From: Fontivita pretiosa
Lineage (GTDB): Bacteria > Planctomycetota > Phycisphaerae > Tepidisphaerales > Tepidisphaeraceae
Assembly: GCF_050410795.1 (NCBI RefSeq)
Contig: NZ_CP191258.1
Span: 434,001 to 498,000 of the forward strand
Length of the DNA: 64,000 nt
Direction of reading: 5' to 3'
Shown here: piece by piece, positions 17,250-25,049 of the stretch
Numbering within the stretch: the first letter of the stretch is position 1
Layout: each line of letters begins with the position of its first letter
Position numbers and translations under genes: made by a program
The notes under the pieces: model-generated
Seen by the model: only the letters and a program-made list of their open reading frames with translations
Databases searched by the model: none
Told to the model about the DNA's origin: nothing

Positions 17250-19598
17250 CTACATTCCTGGTGCCGGCGTGTCCGCCGACGCCGCTGGCTGTTCGCCCGC
17301 CTGCGCCGGCGCGGCGGCGGGCGGAGTGTAAGGCGGCGGATCCAGCACGACCACCGCCACGACGGTGAATTCCGTGTCGTTCAGGACATCCTCATCGTTG
17401 ACCAGACGATCCTTGAACGCCGCGGCCTCGGCCTCCGCCTGCGTCAGTCCTGGTCCGGAGGGGGGCATTGCGCCGCCTGCGCCGGGGAACGGTGGCGGCA
17501 TGAACCCCGGTACGCCAGGAGCAAATCCTGGTCCGAAGCCGCCGGGCGGAGCGAATTCGTTTTCGGCGCCGAAGCCGCCGGGGAAGCCGGGGACAAATCC
17601 GCCGCCACCACCGCCACCGACCAATCCGGCCCCCAGGCCCTGCTCGGCCTGCTGCTTGGCGCGGACCGCAGCCTCATACGCGGCACGCAGTTGGTTCTTG
17701 CGCGTCTCAAGGTTGCGGATCTGGTTGGCCTCGGCAATGAAGGCGCGGACGATGGCATAATCCATCCTGGGCCGCAATTGAGTAGGCTTGATGCTCTTCA
17801 GCGCCGAGCAGAGCTTGCCTTCGATCAGGGCTTGCGGATTGGTGTTGGGGGTGGTGCCACGGATGATGAGGATGAATCCACGTGGACCGGCCGGGGCACC
17901 GGCATCTGCCGGCGGCGCGGCGCCCATCGGCATCTCGCCACCGAAGCCCGGCCCCATCATGCCCGGCGCGCCGGGGAAGCCCGGCCCGCCGGGGAACGCC
18001 GGCGGCACAGCAAAACCACCCGGGGCCGGCATGCTCATCTCGGTGCCCAGGGACCGACCTTCAAGCGCGGCCTGCCGAAGCTCCAGATCGGTCGCGGAAA
18101 TCAGCGGGCCCAGGTTCGGAACGTACTTGGACGTGAGGCTGTCGATCGTCACCAGCTCACGCTGCGCCCGCGGGATCTGCTTGATCAATTGCGGGTCTTT
18201 CTTCAACAGCCCTTCCAGCACCGGCGGCTGCGGCGTGGGAATCGCTCTGGTCAGCTCATCCAGCAGATTCCGCCACAGATCACGCCCCTTCTGCAAATCG
18301 AGGATGTTGCGGATCAACGCCCGATCGGTGGCACCGGCGGATTCGATCTCGCTCCACTGGGAATCGAGCTGCTGCGCCTGATGCATGACCTGGTCGATGG
18401 CCGCCCGCTCCTGTTGTGCGGCCTCGAAGCGCAGGTTCTGGAGAAAATACCCACTGAGCGCGATGCCCGTGCCCACACAGAACAGTGCCGCGGCCGACGC
18501 GAAGATCGGAACCTTCTCCTTCCACATCTTCTCGCGGCGGATCGACTGGGGCAGCAGCGAGCTGGTGATCTTGCCCTCTCCCATCGCCTGAAGCGCCAGC
18601 CCATACGCACTGACCACCGAAAGGATGTTATCGTTGAAGGTGGCGGCCAGCTTCGGGTCCGAAGGCACTCCGGCGCCCAGGTTGTCCAGCCGCTCGATAT
18701 CCAGCGAAAGGTTCTGCTGAAGATATTTCTGAAGCCCCGGCAGCTTGAACGTCCCGCCAAGCGCCAGCACCCGCTTGATCCGCGAGTCGCGGTGAACCGA
18801 AGCGTAGAAGCCGATGGATCGCTGGATTTCGGCCACCAGGTCGGCGAACACCGGTCGCATCGCCTGGAAGATCTGCCGGGCGTACTTGCTGGTGGCAGCG
18901 TTGCGTTTCAGATCCTCGGCCTTGGCGAACGGCAGCTTGAACGCCTTGACCAGGGTCTCGGTGAAGCTGTTTCCACCAATCGGGATCGAGCGCATCCACA
19001 CCGAGTCGTTGTCGCAAATAATCAGGTCGGTGTTTTCGGCGCCCAGGTCGATGATCATGGTCGTGCCCTTCAGCCGCTGGTCGTAGTACATGGCGTTGTA
19101 GACGGCCAGCGGATTGATCTGCACGACCTGCACGTTCATGTCGAAGTCGGTGAAATAGCGGATGTGGCGGGCGATCAGCTCCTTTCGCATGGCGAAGATG
19201 CCGACCTCGACATCGGGCGAGTCGGGGCTGCGGAAGAGCTGGTAGCTCCATTCCACGTCGTCCAGCGGGAAGGGGATCTGCTGGATCGCCTCGAAGCGGA
19301 CGATCTCGGGGATCTTCTTTTCCTCGACGGGCGGGAGCTTGATGAACCTGGCGAAGCTGGACTGCCCGGCCACCCCCACCGCCACCACACCCCCCTTCAT
19401 CGGGTGCCGCTGCACGAAATTGGCCAGCGCCGTCTGAATCAGCGATTCCTTGTTATCGCCGGCGTTGGACAGCACGTGCTCGTGCTCGATCAGCTCGAAG
19501 TCGTCGATCTTCAACTGCTCGCCGTCACGAATGAGCTTGACGGCCTTGAGGGCACGATTGCCCACATCAATACCCCAGGCAAAGCGGGCAGAAGCCAT
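17250..19598 (-). CDS. pilM: PilM-like ATPase fused to PilN-like and Gly/Pro-rich regions
   Basis: PilM is an actin-like cytoplasmic protein of the type IV pilus inner-membrane complex. Residues 1-350 match it: the phosphate-1 motif GIDVGNRALKAVKL, TMIIDLGAENTDL and ALGGTFKLPGLQKYL. A membrane helix (about 375-398) and a PilN-like periplasmic part follow in the same chain. The C-terminal 250 residues carry two Gly/Pro/Phe-rich tracts (FPGGPGFPGAPGMMGPGFGG and a similar block) and a small folded segment between them. At 782 residues it is more than twice the usual PilM length. ATG 19598 has GAGGAG seven bases upstream. It begins the three-gene minus-strand cluster. Confidence 0.82.
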   Translation of the reverse strand: MASARFAWGIDVGNRALKAVKLIRDGEQLKIDDFELIEHEHVLSNAGDNKESLIQTALANFVQRHPMKGGVVAVGVAGQSSFARFIKLPPVEEKKIPEIVRFEAIQQIPFPLDDVEWSYQLFRSPDSPDVEVGIFAMRKELIARHIRYFTDFDMNVQVVQINPLAVYNAMYYDQRLKGTTMIIDLGAENTDLIICDNDSVWMRSIPIGGNSFTETLVKAFKLPFAKAEDLKRNAATSKYARQIFQAMRPVFADLVAEIQRSIGFYASVHRDSRIKRVLALGGTFKLPGLQKYLQQNLSLDIERLDNLGAGVPSDPKLAATFNDNILSVVSAYGLALQAMGEGKITSSLLPQSIRREKMWKEKVPIFASAAALFCVGTGIALSGYFLQNLRFEAAQQERAAIDQVMHQAQQLDSQWSEIESAGATDRALIRNILDLQKGRDLWRNLLDELTRAIPTPQPPVLEGLLKKDPQLIKQIPRAQRELVTIDSLTSKYVPNLGPLISATDLELRQAALEGRSLGTEMSMPAPGGFAVPPAFPGGPGFPGAPGMMGPGFGGEMPMGAAPPADAGAPAGPRGFILIIRGTTPNTNPQALIEGKLCSALKSIKPTQLRPRMDYAIVRAFIAEANQIRNLETRKNQLRAAYEAAVRAKQQAEQGLGAGLVGGGGGGGFVPGFPGGFGAENEFAPPGGFGPGFAPGVPGFMPPPFPGAGGAMPPSGPGLTQAEAEAAAFKDRLVNDEDVLNDTEFTVVAVVVLDPPPYTPPAAAPAQAGEQPAASADTPAPGM

Positions 19599-19872
19599 TG
19601 GGTGTCTCCTCAATTCGGGGCCAGGTCCGTCGGGGTCCGTCGCGCGGGGCCTACAAGAGACGAAAACGCGGGGAAGATGGACCGAATCCCGGGGATGCTT
19701 TGTTCCAGCCTAATGGTGTAACCTCAATTGCGATCCAGTTCAACAAACCACGGTCGGCGACGACACTCCGCAGCGGTCATCGTGCCTTGCAGGGAGTATC
19801 CACGCCACCAATACGTTAGTACGCTATCATCCGGCGTGCAGTTTTATTGCTGTGTGCGGTTCATCAAGGCTG

Positions 19873-21534
19873 ATGCGGACATTCTTCATCCAAACCCTGG
19901 GCTGCAAGGTCAACCAGTACGAAAGCGAGCAGATCGCGACACTGCTTCGCCAACGGGGGCTGGTGCAGGCGGATTCAGCTTCGTCGGCGGACCTGCACGT
20001 GATCAACACGTGCAGCGTGACGGTGCAGGCCGCCAGCAAGAGCCGACAGTCGGTTCGACGCTCGCTGCGGCTGCCGGTTCTGGGACCGGCCGGCGCAGCT
20101 TGCCCGCCCCACGGCGACACCGGCCAGCCACCCCAGCCAGGCCAGCCCCGGCCGCGCGTCATCGTCACCGGCTGCTGGGCCACCAGCGATCCGGAGCAGG
20201 CTGCCGGGCTGCTGGCCGAGCACGGTTGCCATGACGGGGCGGTGATCGGGCACCACGACGATGTCGCCGCAGTGCTGCAACGTCTGCTGGATCGCTGGAA
20301 TCAGGATTCATCATCTCGTCCGCCGGACGAGTCTCCCGCTGTCGCTACGCCTTTCACCGCGGCGCATACGCATGTTGCTGTCGATGCCGTAGCCGAGCCT
20401 TCGCCGCCGATTCTGGTGGGGGATGATGTATCGATGAACGAGGCTGGAGAACCAGCGGCCAAACGCTCCATCGACAGTAAGCCACAGCCACGGGAGTCTG
20501 TCAAGCAAAATCCCGACTCCGGGACGCGCCGGCTGCCCCTGCTTAGCCAGCAGCGGGCCAGCCATCAGCGGGCGCTGCTGAAGGTGCAGGATGGCTGCGA
20601 CGCCCATTGCACCTACTGCATCATCCCACGCCTGCGCCCTGCGCTGTGGAGCAAGCCGATTGACCAGGCAGTACAGGAAGCCCAATGTCTGGTTGACGCC
20701 GGGCACCGGGAGATCGTGCTGACCGGGATTTTCCTGGGAGCATACGGACAACCCACCGCGATCCGACGGCGGCAATCCAACCCCGAGCACAAACCCCTGA
20801 TCGATCTGGTCGAGGCACTGTGCACGCGAGTGCGTGGACTGCGCCGCCTGCGGTTCAGCAGCCTCGAGCCGGGCGACCTTACCGCCGAGCTGATTCGGCA
20901 CCTCAAGGCACATCCCCAGGTGGTGCCGCACTTTCACCTGCCGCTTCAAAGCGGCTCGGATCAGTTGCTGCGGCGGATGAACCGCCAGTACACACGCGAC
21001 GACTACCTGCGGATGATCGACCGGGTGCAGGCGGCGTTCGATCGGCCGGCGATTACGAGCGACATCATCGTCGGCTTCCCCGGAGAAACTGACGAGCAGT
21101 TCCAGCACACGCTGCAAGTCGTCGAGCGGGTGAAGTTCATCCACATCCACGCGTTCAGCTTCTCGCCGCGTCCGGGCACGGCAGCGGCACGGTGGACCGG
21201 CGAGTTTGTTCGCGGTCCGGTGGTCAACCAGCGGATCGAGCTGCTCAACCAGCTTGCCGCCGAATACAGCTACCACTTCCGCCGCCAGTTCATCGGCCAG
21301 ACGGTCGAAGTCCTGGTCGAACCGCAGGATCCATGCATCCATCCGCTGCGTCACGGACGCTGCGAGCGGTATTTCGAGCTTTGGTTCCGCGACGAGTACT
21401 GCAACGCGGGTGATGCCGTAACGCTCGTGATCGATGGCGTGACACTCACGCACACGTTTGGTCGGCGGCCTGGCGCGGATCAGGCGGGCGATTCAGCAAG
21501 TCCGGCCCCGGCGATTAAGCTTACCGGATCATGA
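19873..21534 (+). CDS. mtaB: tRNA t6A37 methylthiotransferase (MtaB-type radical SAM enzyme)
   Basis: It adds a methylthio group to t6A37 in tRNAs. The protein begins MRTFFIQTLGCKVNQYESEQ. The methylthiotransferase domain supplies C11, C47 (INTCSVT) and C101 (VTGCWA). The radical-SAM motif CDAHCTYC supplies C242, C246 and C249. Later blocks are FHLPLQSGSDQLLRRMNRQY and TSDIIVGFPGETDEQF, and a TRAM-like end follows. At 553 residues it is about 100 longer than usual, mainly because of a Pro/Ser-rich insert between about residues 142 and 230, with a shorter one near 67-93. AAGG precedes the ATG. The stop overlaps the dtd start by four bases. Confidence 0.9.
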   Translation: MRTFFIQTLGCKVNQYESEQIATLLRQRGLVQADSASSADLHVINTCSVTVQAASKSRQSVRRSLRLPVLGPAGAACPPHGDTGQPPQPGQPRPRVIVTGCWATSDPEQAAGLLAEHGCHDGAVIGHHDDVAAVLQRLLDRWNQDSSSRPPDESPAVATPFTAAHTHVAVDAVAEPSPPILVGDDVSMNEAGEPAAKRSIDSKPQPRESVKQNPDSGTRRLPLLSQQRASHQRALLKVQDGCDAHCTYCIIPRLRPALWSKPIDQAVQEAQCLVDAGHREIVLTGIFLGAYGQPTAIRRRQSNPEHKPLIDLVEALCTRVRGLRRLRFSSLEPGDLTAELIRHLKAHPQVVPHFHLPLQSGSDQLLRRMNRQYTRDDYLRMIDRVQAAFDRPAITSDIIVGFPGETDEQFQHTLQVVERVKFIHIHAFSFSPRPGTAAARWTGEFVRGPVVNQRIELLNQLAAEYSYHFRRQFIGQTVEVLVEPQDPCIHPLRHGRCERYFELWFRDEYCNAGDAVTLVIDGVTLTHTFGRRPGADQAGDSASPAPAIKLTGS

Positions 21535-21995
21535 TCTGTATCGTCCAGCGCGTCACTGAAGCCAAGGTTACCGTCGATCACGAGATCGTCGGGCAGATCG
21601 GTCCGGGCCTGCTGGTCCTGGCCGCCGTCGAGCGGGATGACACCCTGGCCGACGCACAGTGGACGGCCGACAAGCTCGTCTGCCTGCGCATCTTCCGCTG
21701 CTGCGAAAAGCACTTCGATGTGGACGTGAAGCAGATCGGCGGATCAGTCCTGCTGGTCAGCAATTTCACCGTCGCCGCCGACACCCGCAGGGGGCGAAGA
21801 CCTTCCTTCGACGGGGCGATGGATCCGAAGCTGGCCGAGCCGATTTTCGAAAAGCTCGTCGAAGCCGTCCGCCAGCACGGCATTCCAGTGCAGACCGGCC
21901 GCTTCGGCGCTTCGATGCTGGTTTCCTGCACCAATGACGGCCCGGCGACGTTCATCGTCCGAACCGACCGCCCGCCCCAGAAGATGAATGTGTAA
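21531..21995 (+). CDS. dtd: D-aminoacyl-tRNA deacylase
   Basis: It removes D-amino acids (and glycine from mischarged tRNA) to protect translation. The 154-residue protein has the full DTD fold: VQRVTEAKVTVD at the start, LLVSNFTVAADTRRGRRPSF in the centre and TNDGPATFIVRTD at the end. The usual SQFT motif reads SNFT, and the usual GPVT reads GPAT with the Gly-Pro dipeptide kept. These are conservative changes in the active-site loops. The ATG overlaps the mtaB stop as ATGA, so the two tRNA-quality genes are probably translationally coupled. Confidence 0.92.
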   Translation: MICIVQRVTEAKVTVDHEIVGQIGPGLLVLAAVERDDTLADAQWTADKLVCLRIFRCCEKHFDVDVKQIGGSVLLVSNFTVAADTRRGRRPSFDGAMDPKLAEPIFEKLVEAVRQHGIPVQTGRFGASMLVSCTNDGPATFIVRTDRPPQKMNV

Positions 21996-22031
21996 CAAGG
22001 CGCCTCGCGGCATCTGTTCTGTTCGCCTTGT
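21995..22031. terminator. Inverted repeat between convergent genes
   Basis: ACAAGGCG (21995-22002) and CGCCTTGT (22024-22031) form a perfect 8-bp stem with a 21-base loop, between dtd and the convergent isomerase gene. There is no T-run, so it is only a possible bidirectional terminator. Confidence 0.35.
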
Positions 22032-22038
22032 CACCCCA

Positions 22039-22866
22039 TCAGCTTGTCACCTGCGCATGGCTGCCAATCGACCTCATGTACCGGGCGAACTGCGGCACGC
22101 TCTGCTCCGGCTCGGGCGCCTCGGCGTGCCAGCGCTTCTCGGTCTCAAGGCAATACCAGCCGTCGTATCCCCCGGCGATCAGCTCGGACACGCATTGTCT
22201 GACGGGCAGATCCCCTTCCCCCAGCAGCCTGGGACTGTTCTTGTTGTTCACGCGCACCGAATCCTTCACGTGAACATGCCGCAGGAAGCGCTTCAGCGCC
22301 TGGAAGGTGTCGCAGGGCCTCTCTCCGCGGCGGAACGGATGTTCGATGTCCCACAGCACCCCCACTTCGGCCGGGTCGAATTCGTGCAGCAGTTCGAGCA
22401 TTTCCGCCGAGCCGGACCAGTCGTCGTGCGTCTCGATGATGGGCATGCAGCCGAAGGTGGCGGCGATCTTGATGAGCTGCCGCAGGTGTCGTCGGGCCAG
22501 CATCAGCGCCTGCTGCCGCGACATGTCCTTGGGCACGCCGCCGCCGAACACACGCATGAAGCGCGTGCGGGTTTTCTCCGCCAGACGCGCGGTGCGCTGC
22601 GCTTCCTCGAGCATCATCTGCCATCGCTCGGTCGCCGGCGTCAGAAGCGTGATCGACGTGTTCAGGCACGGCATCTGGATGCCGTGGCGGGCCAGCAGCT
22701 CCAGCGTGGCCGGCAGGCGCTGGTTGAACTCGGGCAGTTTGGTGATGTCGATCTCCGCTCCCAGCCCGCGGAAATCGATCCCGCCGATCTTCGCTTCCGA
22801 TACCGCAGCGACGATTTGCTCCAGCGTCCAGTTCGGGCAGGCCAGCGTCGAAAGGGTCAGTTTCAT
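22039..22866 (-). CDS. Sugar phosphate isomerase/epimerase-like TIM-barrel protein
   Basis: The 275-residue protein belongs to the xylose-isomerase-like/AP-endonuclease-2 superfamily. Visible metal-ligand-type residues lie on successive strands: MPIIETHDDWSG (Glu, His), VGVLWDIEHPFRRGE (Asp, His), RHVHVKDSVRV (His-x-His) and YCLETEKRWH (Glu). It opens with KLTLSTLACPNWTLEQIV, as in many members. The substrate is unknown. The gene stands alone and diverges from the GNAT gene at 22931. ATG 22866 was chosen over an upstream ATG because the first beta-strand starts there. Confidence 0.85.
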   Translation of the reverse strand: MKLTLSTLACPNWTLEQIVAAVSEAKIGGIDFRGLGAEIDITKLPEFNQRLPATLELLARHGIQMPCLNTSITLLTPATERWQMMLEEAQRTARLAEKTRTRFMRVFGGGVPKDMSRQQALMLARRHLRQLIKIAATFGCMPIIETHDDWSGSAEMLELLHEFDPAEVGVLWDIEHPFRRGERPCDTFQALKRFLRHVHVKDSVRVNNKNSPRLLGEGDLPVRQCVSELIAGGYDGWYCLETEKRWHAEAPEPEQSVPQFARYMRSIGSHAQVTS

Positions 22867-22915
22867 GCCGGTAACGCTACACATCTGCCAGACGGACGCA
22901 ACCGTCCGGATGGTC

Positions 22916-22921
22916 TATAAT
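22916..22921 (+). promoter_or_regulatory. Perfect -10 implying a leaderless GNAT mRNA
   Basis: TATAAT ends nine bases before the ATG at 22931, with no Shine-Dalgarno sequence. The transcript would begin at or within one or two bases of the start codon. The -35 region is not recognisable. Confidence 0.45.
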
Positions 22922-22930
22922 GGCCTCGGG

Positions 22931-23752
22931 ATGGACCTGCCGATTCTCAAAGCCACCTCGTCGCCGACGACGCAGACGCTGGTCCGCTATTTCCACCAGG
23001 CCGAGTCGCAGTGGACCGCGCATCTGGCCGAGCCGACACCCGCCGAGTTTGGCACGATGTGGATCAACCCCCAGCTTGCGCGAGTCCGCACCGCCAACCG
23101 GATGCTGGATGTAGCGCTGCCGCCGGGCATGTCGCCCCGTCAGGCCTTCGAGGCCGCCACTGCCGAGTTCGCGTCACAGCGCAGCACCTGCTGGCAGTGG
23201 GTACTGAATCCGTCGGCGACGGAGGCGCAGACCCGACCCATGATTGAGTTTTTGCTCTCGGTGGGGTATGCGCCGCGCGTGACAGACATTCTGCATCTGG
23301 ACCGGATACCGCCCTGGCCGGAGGCGCGCGCCGCCGAGCAACTGACGATCATTCCCGCCCGCGCCAGCTTTCGGCACGCCAGAGCGCTGCACGAGCAGTG
23401 GGCAGCGGCGGTGGGCAACGAGCCGCAACTGGCCGACGCCGCCATGCTCCACCTGGATGACCCCCACTACGACGCGCTGCTGGCGCTGAAGCAGGGCACG
23501 GCGGTGGCGCACGTCGGCGTGCTGGCGATGGGCGAGATTGGCGTGATCCAGGAGCTGTACGTTGCTGCGGCGTTTCGCGGGCGGCACATCGGCACGGCCA
23601 TGATGTGGCGCGCCCTGGAGATCTGCGCCCGATCTCTGTTCAAACACGTCTTTGCCGGCGTGGCTCCAGACGACGCCATCGCCCAGCACCTGTTCGCCAG
23701 CCTGGGGTTCCGCCGGATTGGTCAGTTCGTGACCTATGACAAGCCGGACTGA
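22931..23752 (+). CDS. GNAT-family N-acetyltransferase
   Basis: The 273-residue protein appears to have two GNAT-like halves. The second half (about 150-273) is clear: IQELYVAAAFRGRHIGTAMM is the acetyl-CoA-binding motif A, and ASLGFRRIGQFVTYDKP is the usual C-terminal beta-strand region. The first half is degenerate but similar in size (RPMIEFLLSVGYAP resembles the end of a domain). The acceptor substrate is unknown. Only the part from ATG 22931 is real; a longer upstream frame overlaps the opposite-strand isomerase gene. Confidence 0.85.
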   Translation: MDLPILKATSSPTTQTLVRYFHQAESQWTAHLAEPTPAEFGTMWINPQLARVRTANRMLDVALPPGMSPRQAFEAATAEFASQRSTCWQWVLNPSATEAQTRPMIEFLLSVGYAPRVTDILHLDRIPPWPEARAAEQLTIIPARASFRHARALHEQWAAAVGNEPQLADAAMLHLDDPHYDALLALKQGTAVAHVGVLAMGEIGVIQELYVAAAFRGRHIGTAMMWRALEICARSLFKHVFAGVAPDDAIAQHLFASLGFRRIGQFVTYDKPD

Positions 23753-23914
23753 TCCGCCCCTGCACAGCACCTGGGGCACGGAGCCTTGCGCGAATGGCAA
23801 CCGCGGGAGAAGCCGGCCGTTGCCTGGGCCGTTGATTGCTGTGCCGCGGCTTTGCATCGGATGATTCGCCGTGGTAAGTAACCCCCGCCCGCTCAACGGA
23901 AGGATCGTCCGCTC

Positions 23915-24817
23915 ATGACTGGCCTGACATTTCCCGCAGTCGCGATGGCCGCGCTTTCCGTCGCCACCACCGCTCCGCACGCCGACGCTGGCCAGGCCGT
24001 CACTTCGCTGCTGAGCTTCCAGGCGCTGATTGCCCTGGTCACGCTGACCATCCTCGAGATCGTCCTGGGCATCGACAATATCGTGTTCATCTCGGTGCTG
24101 GCGGATAAGTTGCCGCCCGAGCGGCAGAACAAGGCCAGGCTCACCGGGCTGTCGCTGGCGATGATCCTGCGCATCGTTTTGCTGCTGAGCATCAGTTGGA
24201 TCATGGGGCTGACCAGCCCGATCCCGCTGATCGGCGGGTGGTTCGGTCCGGTGCTGGGAGACAAAACCCACCTGAACTGGCGGGATGCAATCCTGCTGCT
24301 CGGGGGCGTGTTCCTGATCTACAAGGCCACCACCGAAATCCACGACAAGCTGGAGGGCGCCGAACACGGCACTGTGCAGCGCGGCCAGCGGATCTCCTTC
24401 GCCAGCGTGATCACGCAGATCCTGCTGCTGGATATCGTCTTCAGTCTCGACAGCGTCATCACCGCCGTCGGAATGGTCCAGACCACACCGGAGCATCGCT
24501 GGGCCGGGCTGACGATCATGATCACGGCGGTGGTGATCGCGGTGGGCGTGATGCTCTTCGCCGCCAAACCCATCAGCGATTTCGTCAATCGCCATCCGAC
24601 CGTCAAGATGCTGGCCTTTGCGTTCCTGATCCTGGTGGGTGTGGTGCTGGTGGTCGATGCCTCGCATCGGCACATTCCCAAGGGATACATCTATTTCGCG
24701 ATGGCCTTTTCCATTGGGGTGGAGATGCTGAACCTTCGGTTGCGGAAGGTCTCACAGCCCGTGCGGCTGCATCAGCCATATGCTGAGCCTTCCGAGCGGG
24801 CGGGCACGCAGCCGTAG
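23915..24817 (+). CDS. TerC family integral membrane protein
   Basis: TerC-family proteins (Alx, MeeF/MeeY, YceF) export Mn2+ or metallate exoproteins; some are linked to tellurite resistance. The 300-residue protein has about seven helices and the two acidic signatures typical of the family: LEIVLGIDNIVFISVLADKL and LLDIVFSLDSVITAVGMVQT. GGAAGGA lies about nine bases before the ATG. I looked for a yybP-ykoY Mn riboswitch in the preceding 160 bp and saw no convincing match. It is a single gene before rpsA. Confidence 0.9.
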   Translation: MTGLTFPAVAMAALSVATTAPHADAGQAVTSLLSFQALIALVTLTILEIVLGIDNIVFISVLADKLPPERQNKARLTGLSLAMILRIVLLLSISWIMGLTSPIPLIGGWFGPVLGDKTHLNWRDAILLLGGVFLIYKATTEIHDKLEGAEHGTVQRGQRISFASVITQILLLDIVFSLDSVITAVGMVQTTPEHRWAGLTIMITAVVIAVGVMLFAAKPISDFVNRHPTVKMLAFAFLILVGVVLVVDASHRHIPKGYIYFAMAFSIGVEMLNLRLRKVSQPVRLHQPYAEPSERAGTQP

Positions 24818-24837
24818 CGTCCGCACCCGTAGTCTGG

Positions 24838-24866
24838 TTGCCTGAGATGTGGATGACAGATATAGT
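24838..24866 (+). promoter_or_regulatory. Promoter of rpsA
   Basis: TTGCCT (24838-24843), a 17-bp spacer and TATAGT (24861-24866). The expected start near 24873 gives a leader of about 177 nt with a hairpin at its 5' end. Confidence 0.7.
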
Positions 24867-24879
24867 TATTGATTCGCGA

Positions 24880-24900
24880 CTGATCGGGCGGTCCGATCAG
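24880..24900 (+). promoter_or_regulatory. Hairpin at the 5' end of the rpsA leader
   Basis: CTGATCGG-GCGGT-CCGATCAG is a perfect 8-bp stem with a 5-base loop, about seven bases after the predicted transcription start. It could stabilise the mRNA or take part in autogenous control by S1; neither is shown. Confidence 0.45.
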
Positions 24901-25049
24901 GCGAAGCATGGGACAAGGCGGTGGCCGGCGCGGCGTGGAGTCGGCAACCACAAAGCAACAACGGGCCACGCAGAACAAGGAACAGGCCGGACGTACCGGT
25001 GCATCGGCGACAACCCGCCGCGGCGCCAGCGTCGGGCCGCTATTTTCGT

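Noticed and set aside
17691..19721. A 676-codon plus-strand frame over pilM
   Set aside because: Antisense to PilM, which has full family motifs; composition is shadow-like.
23753..23914. Mn-sensing yybP-ykoY riboswitch before terC
   Set aside because: No match to the conserved core sequences could be seen in the leader.
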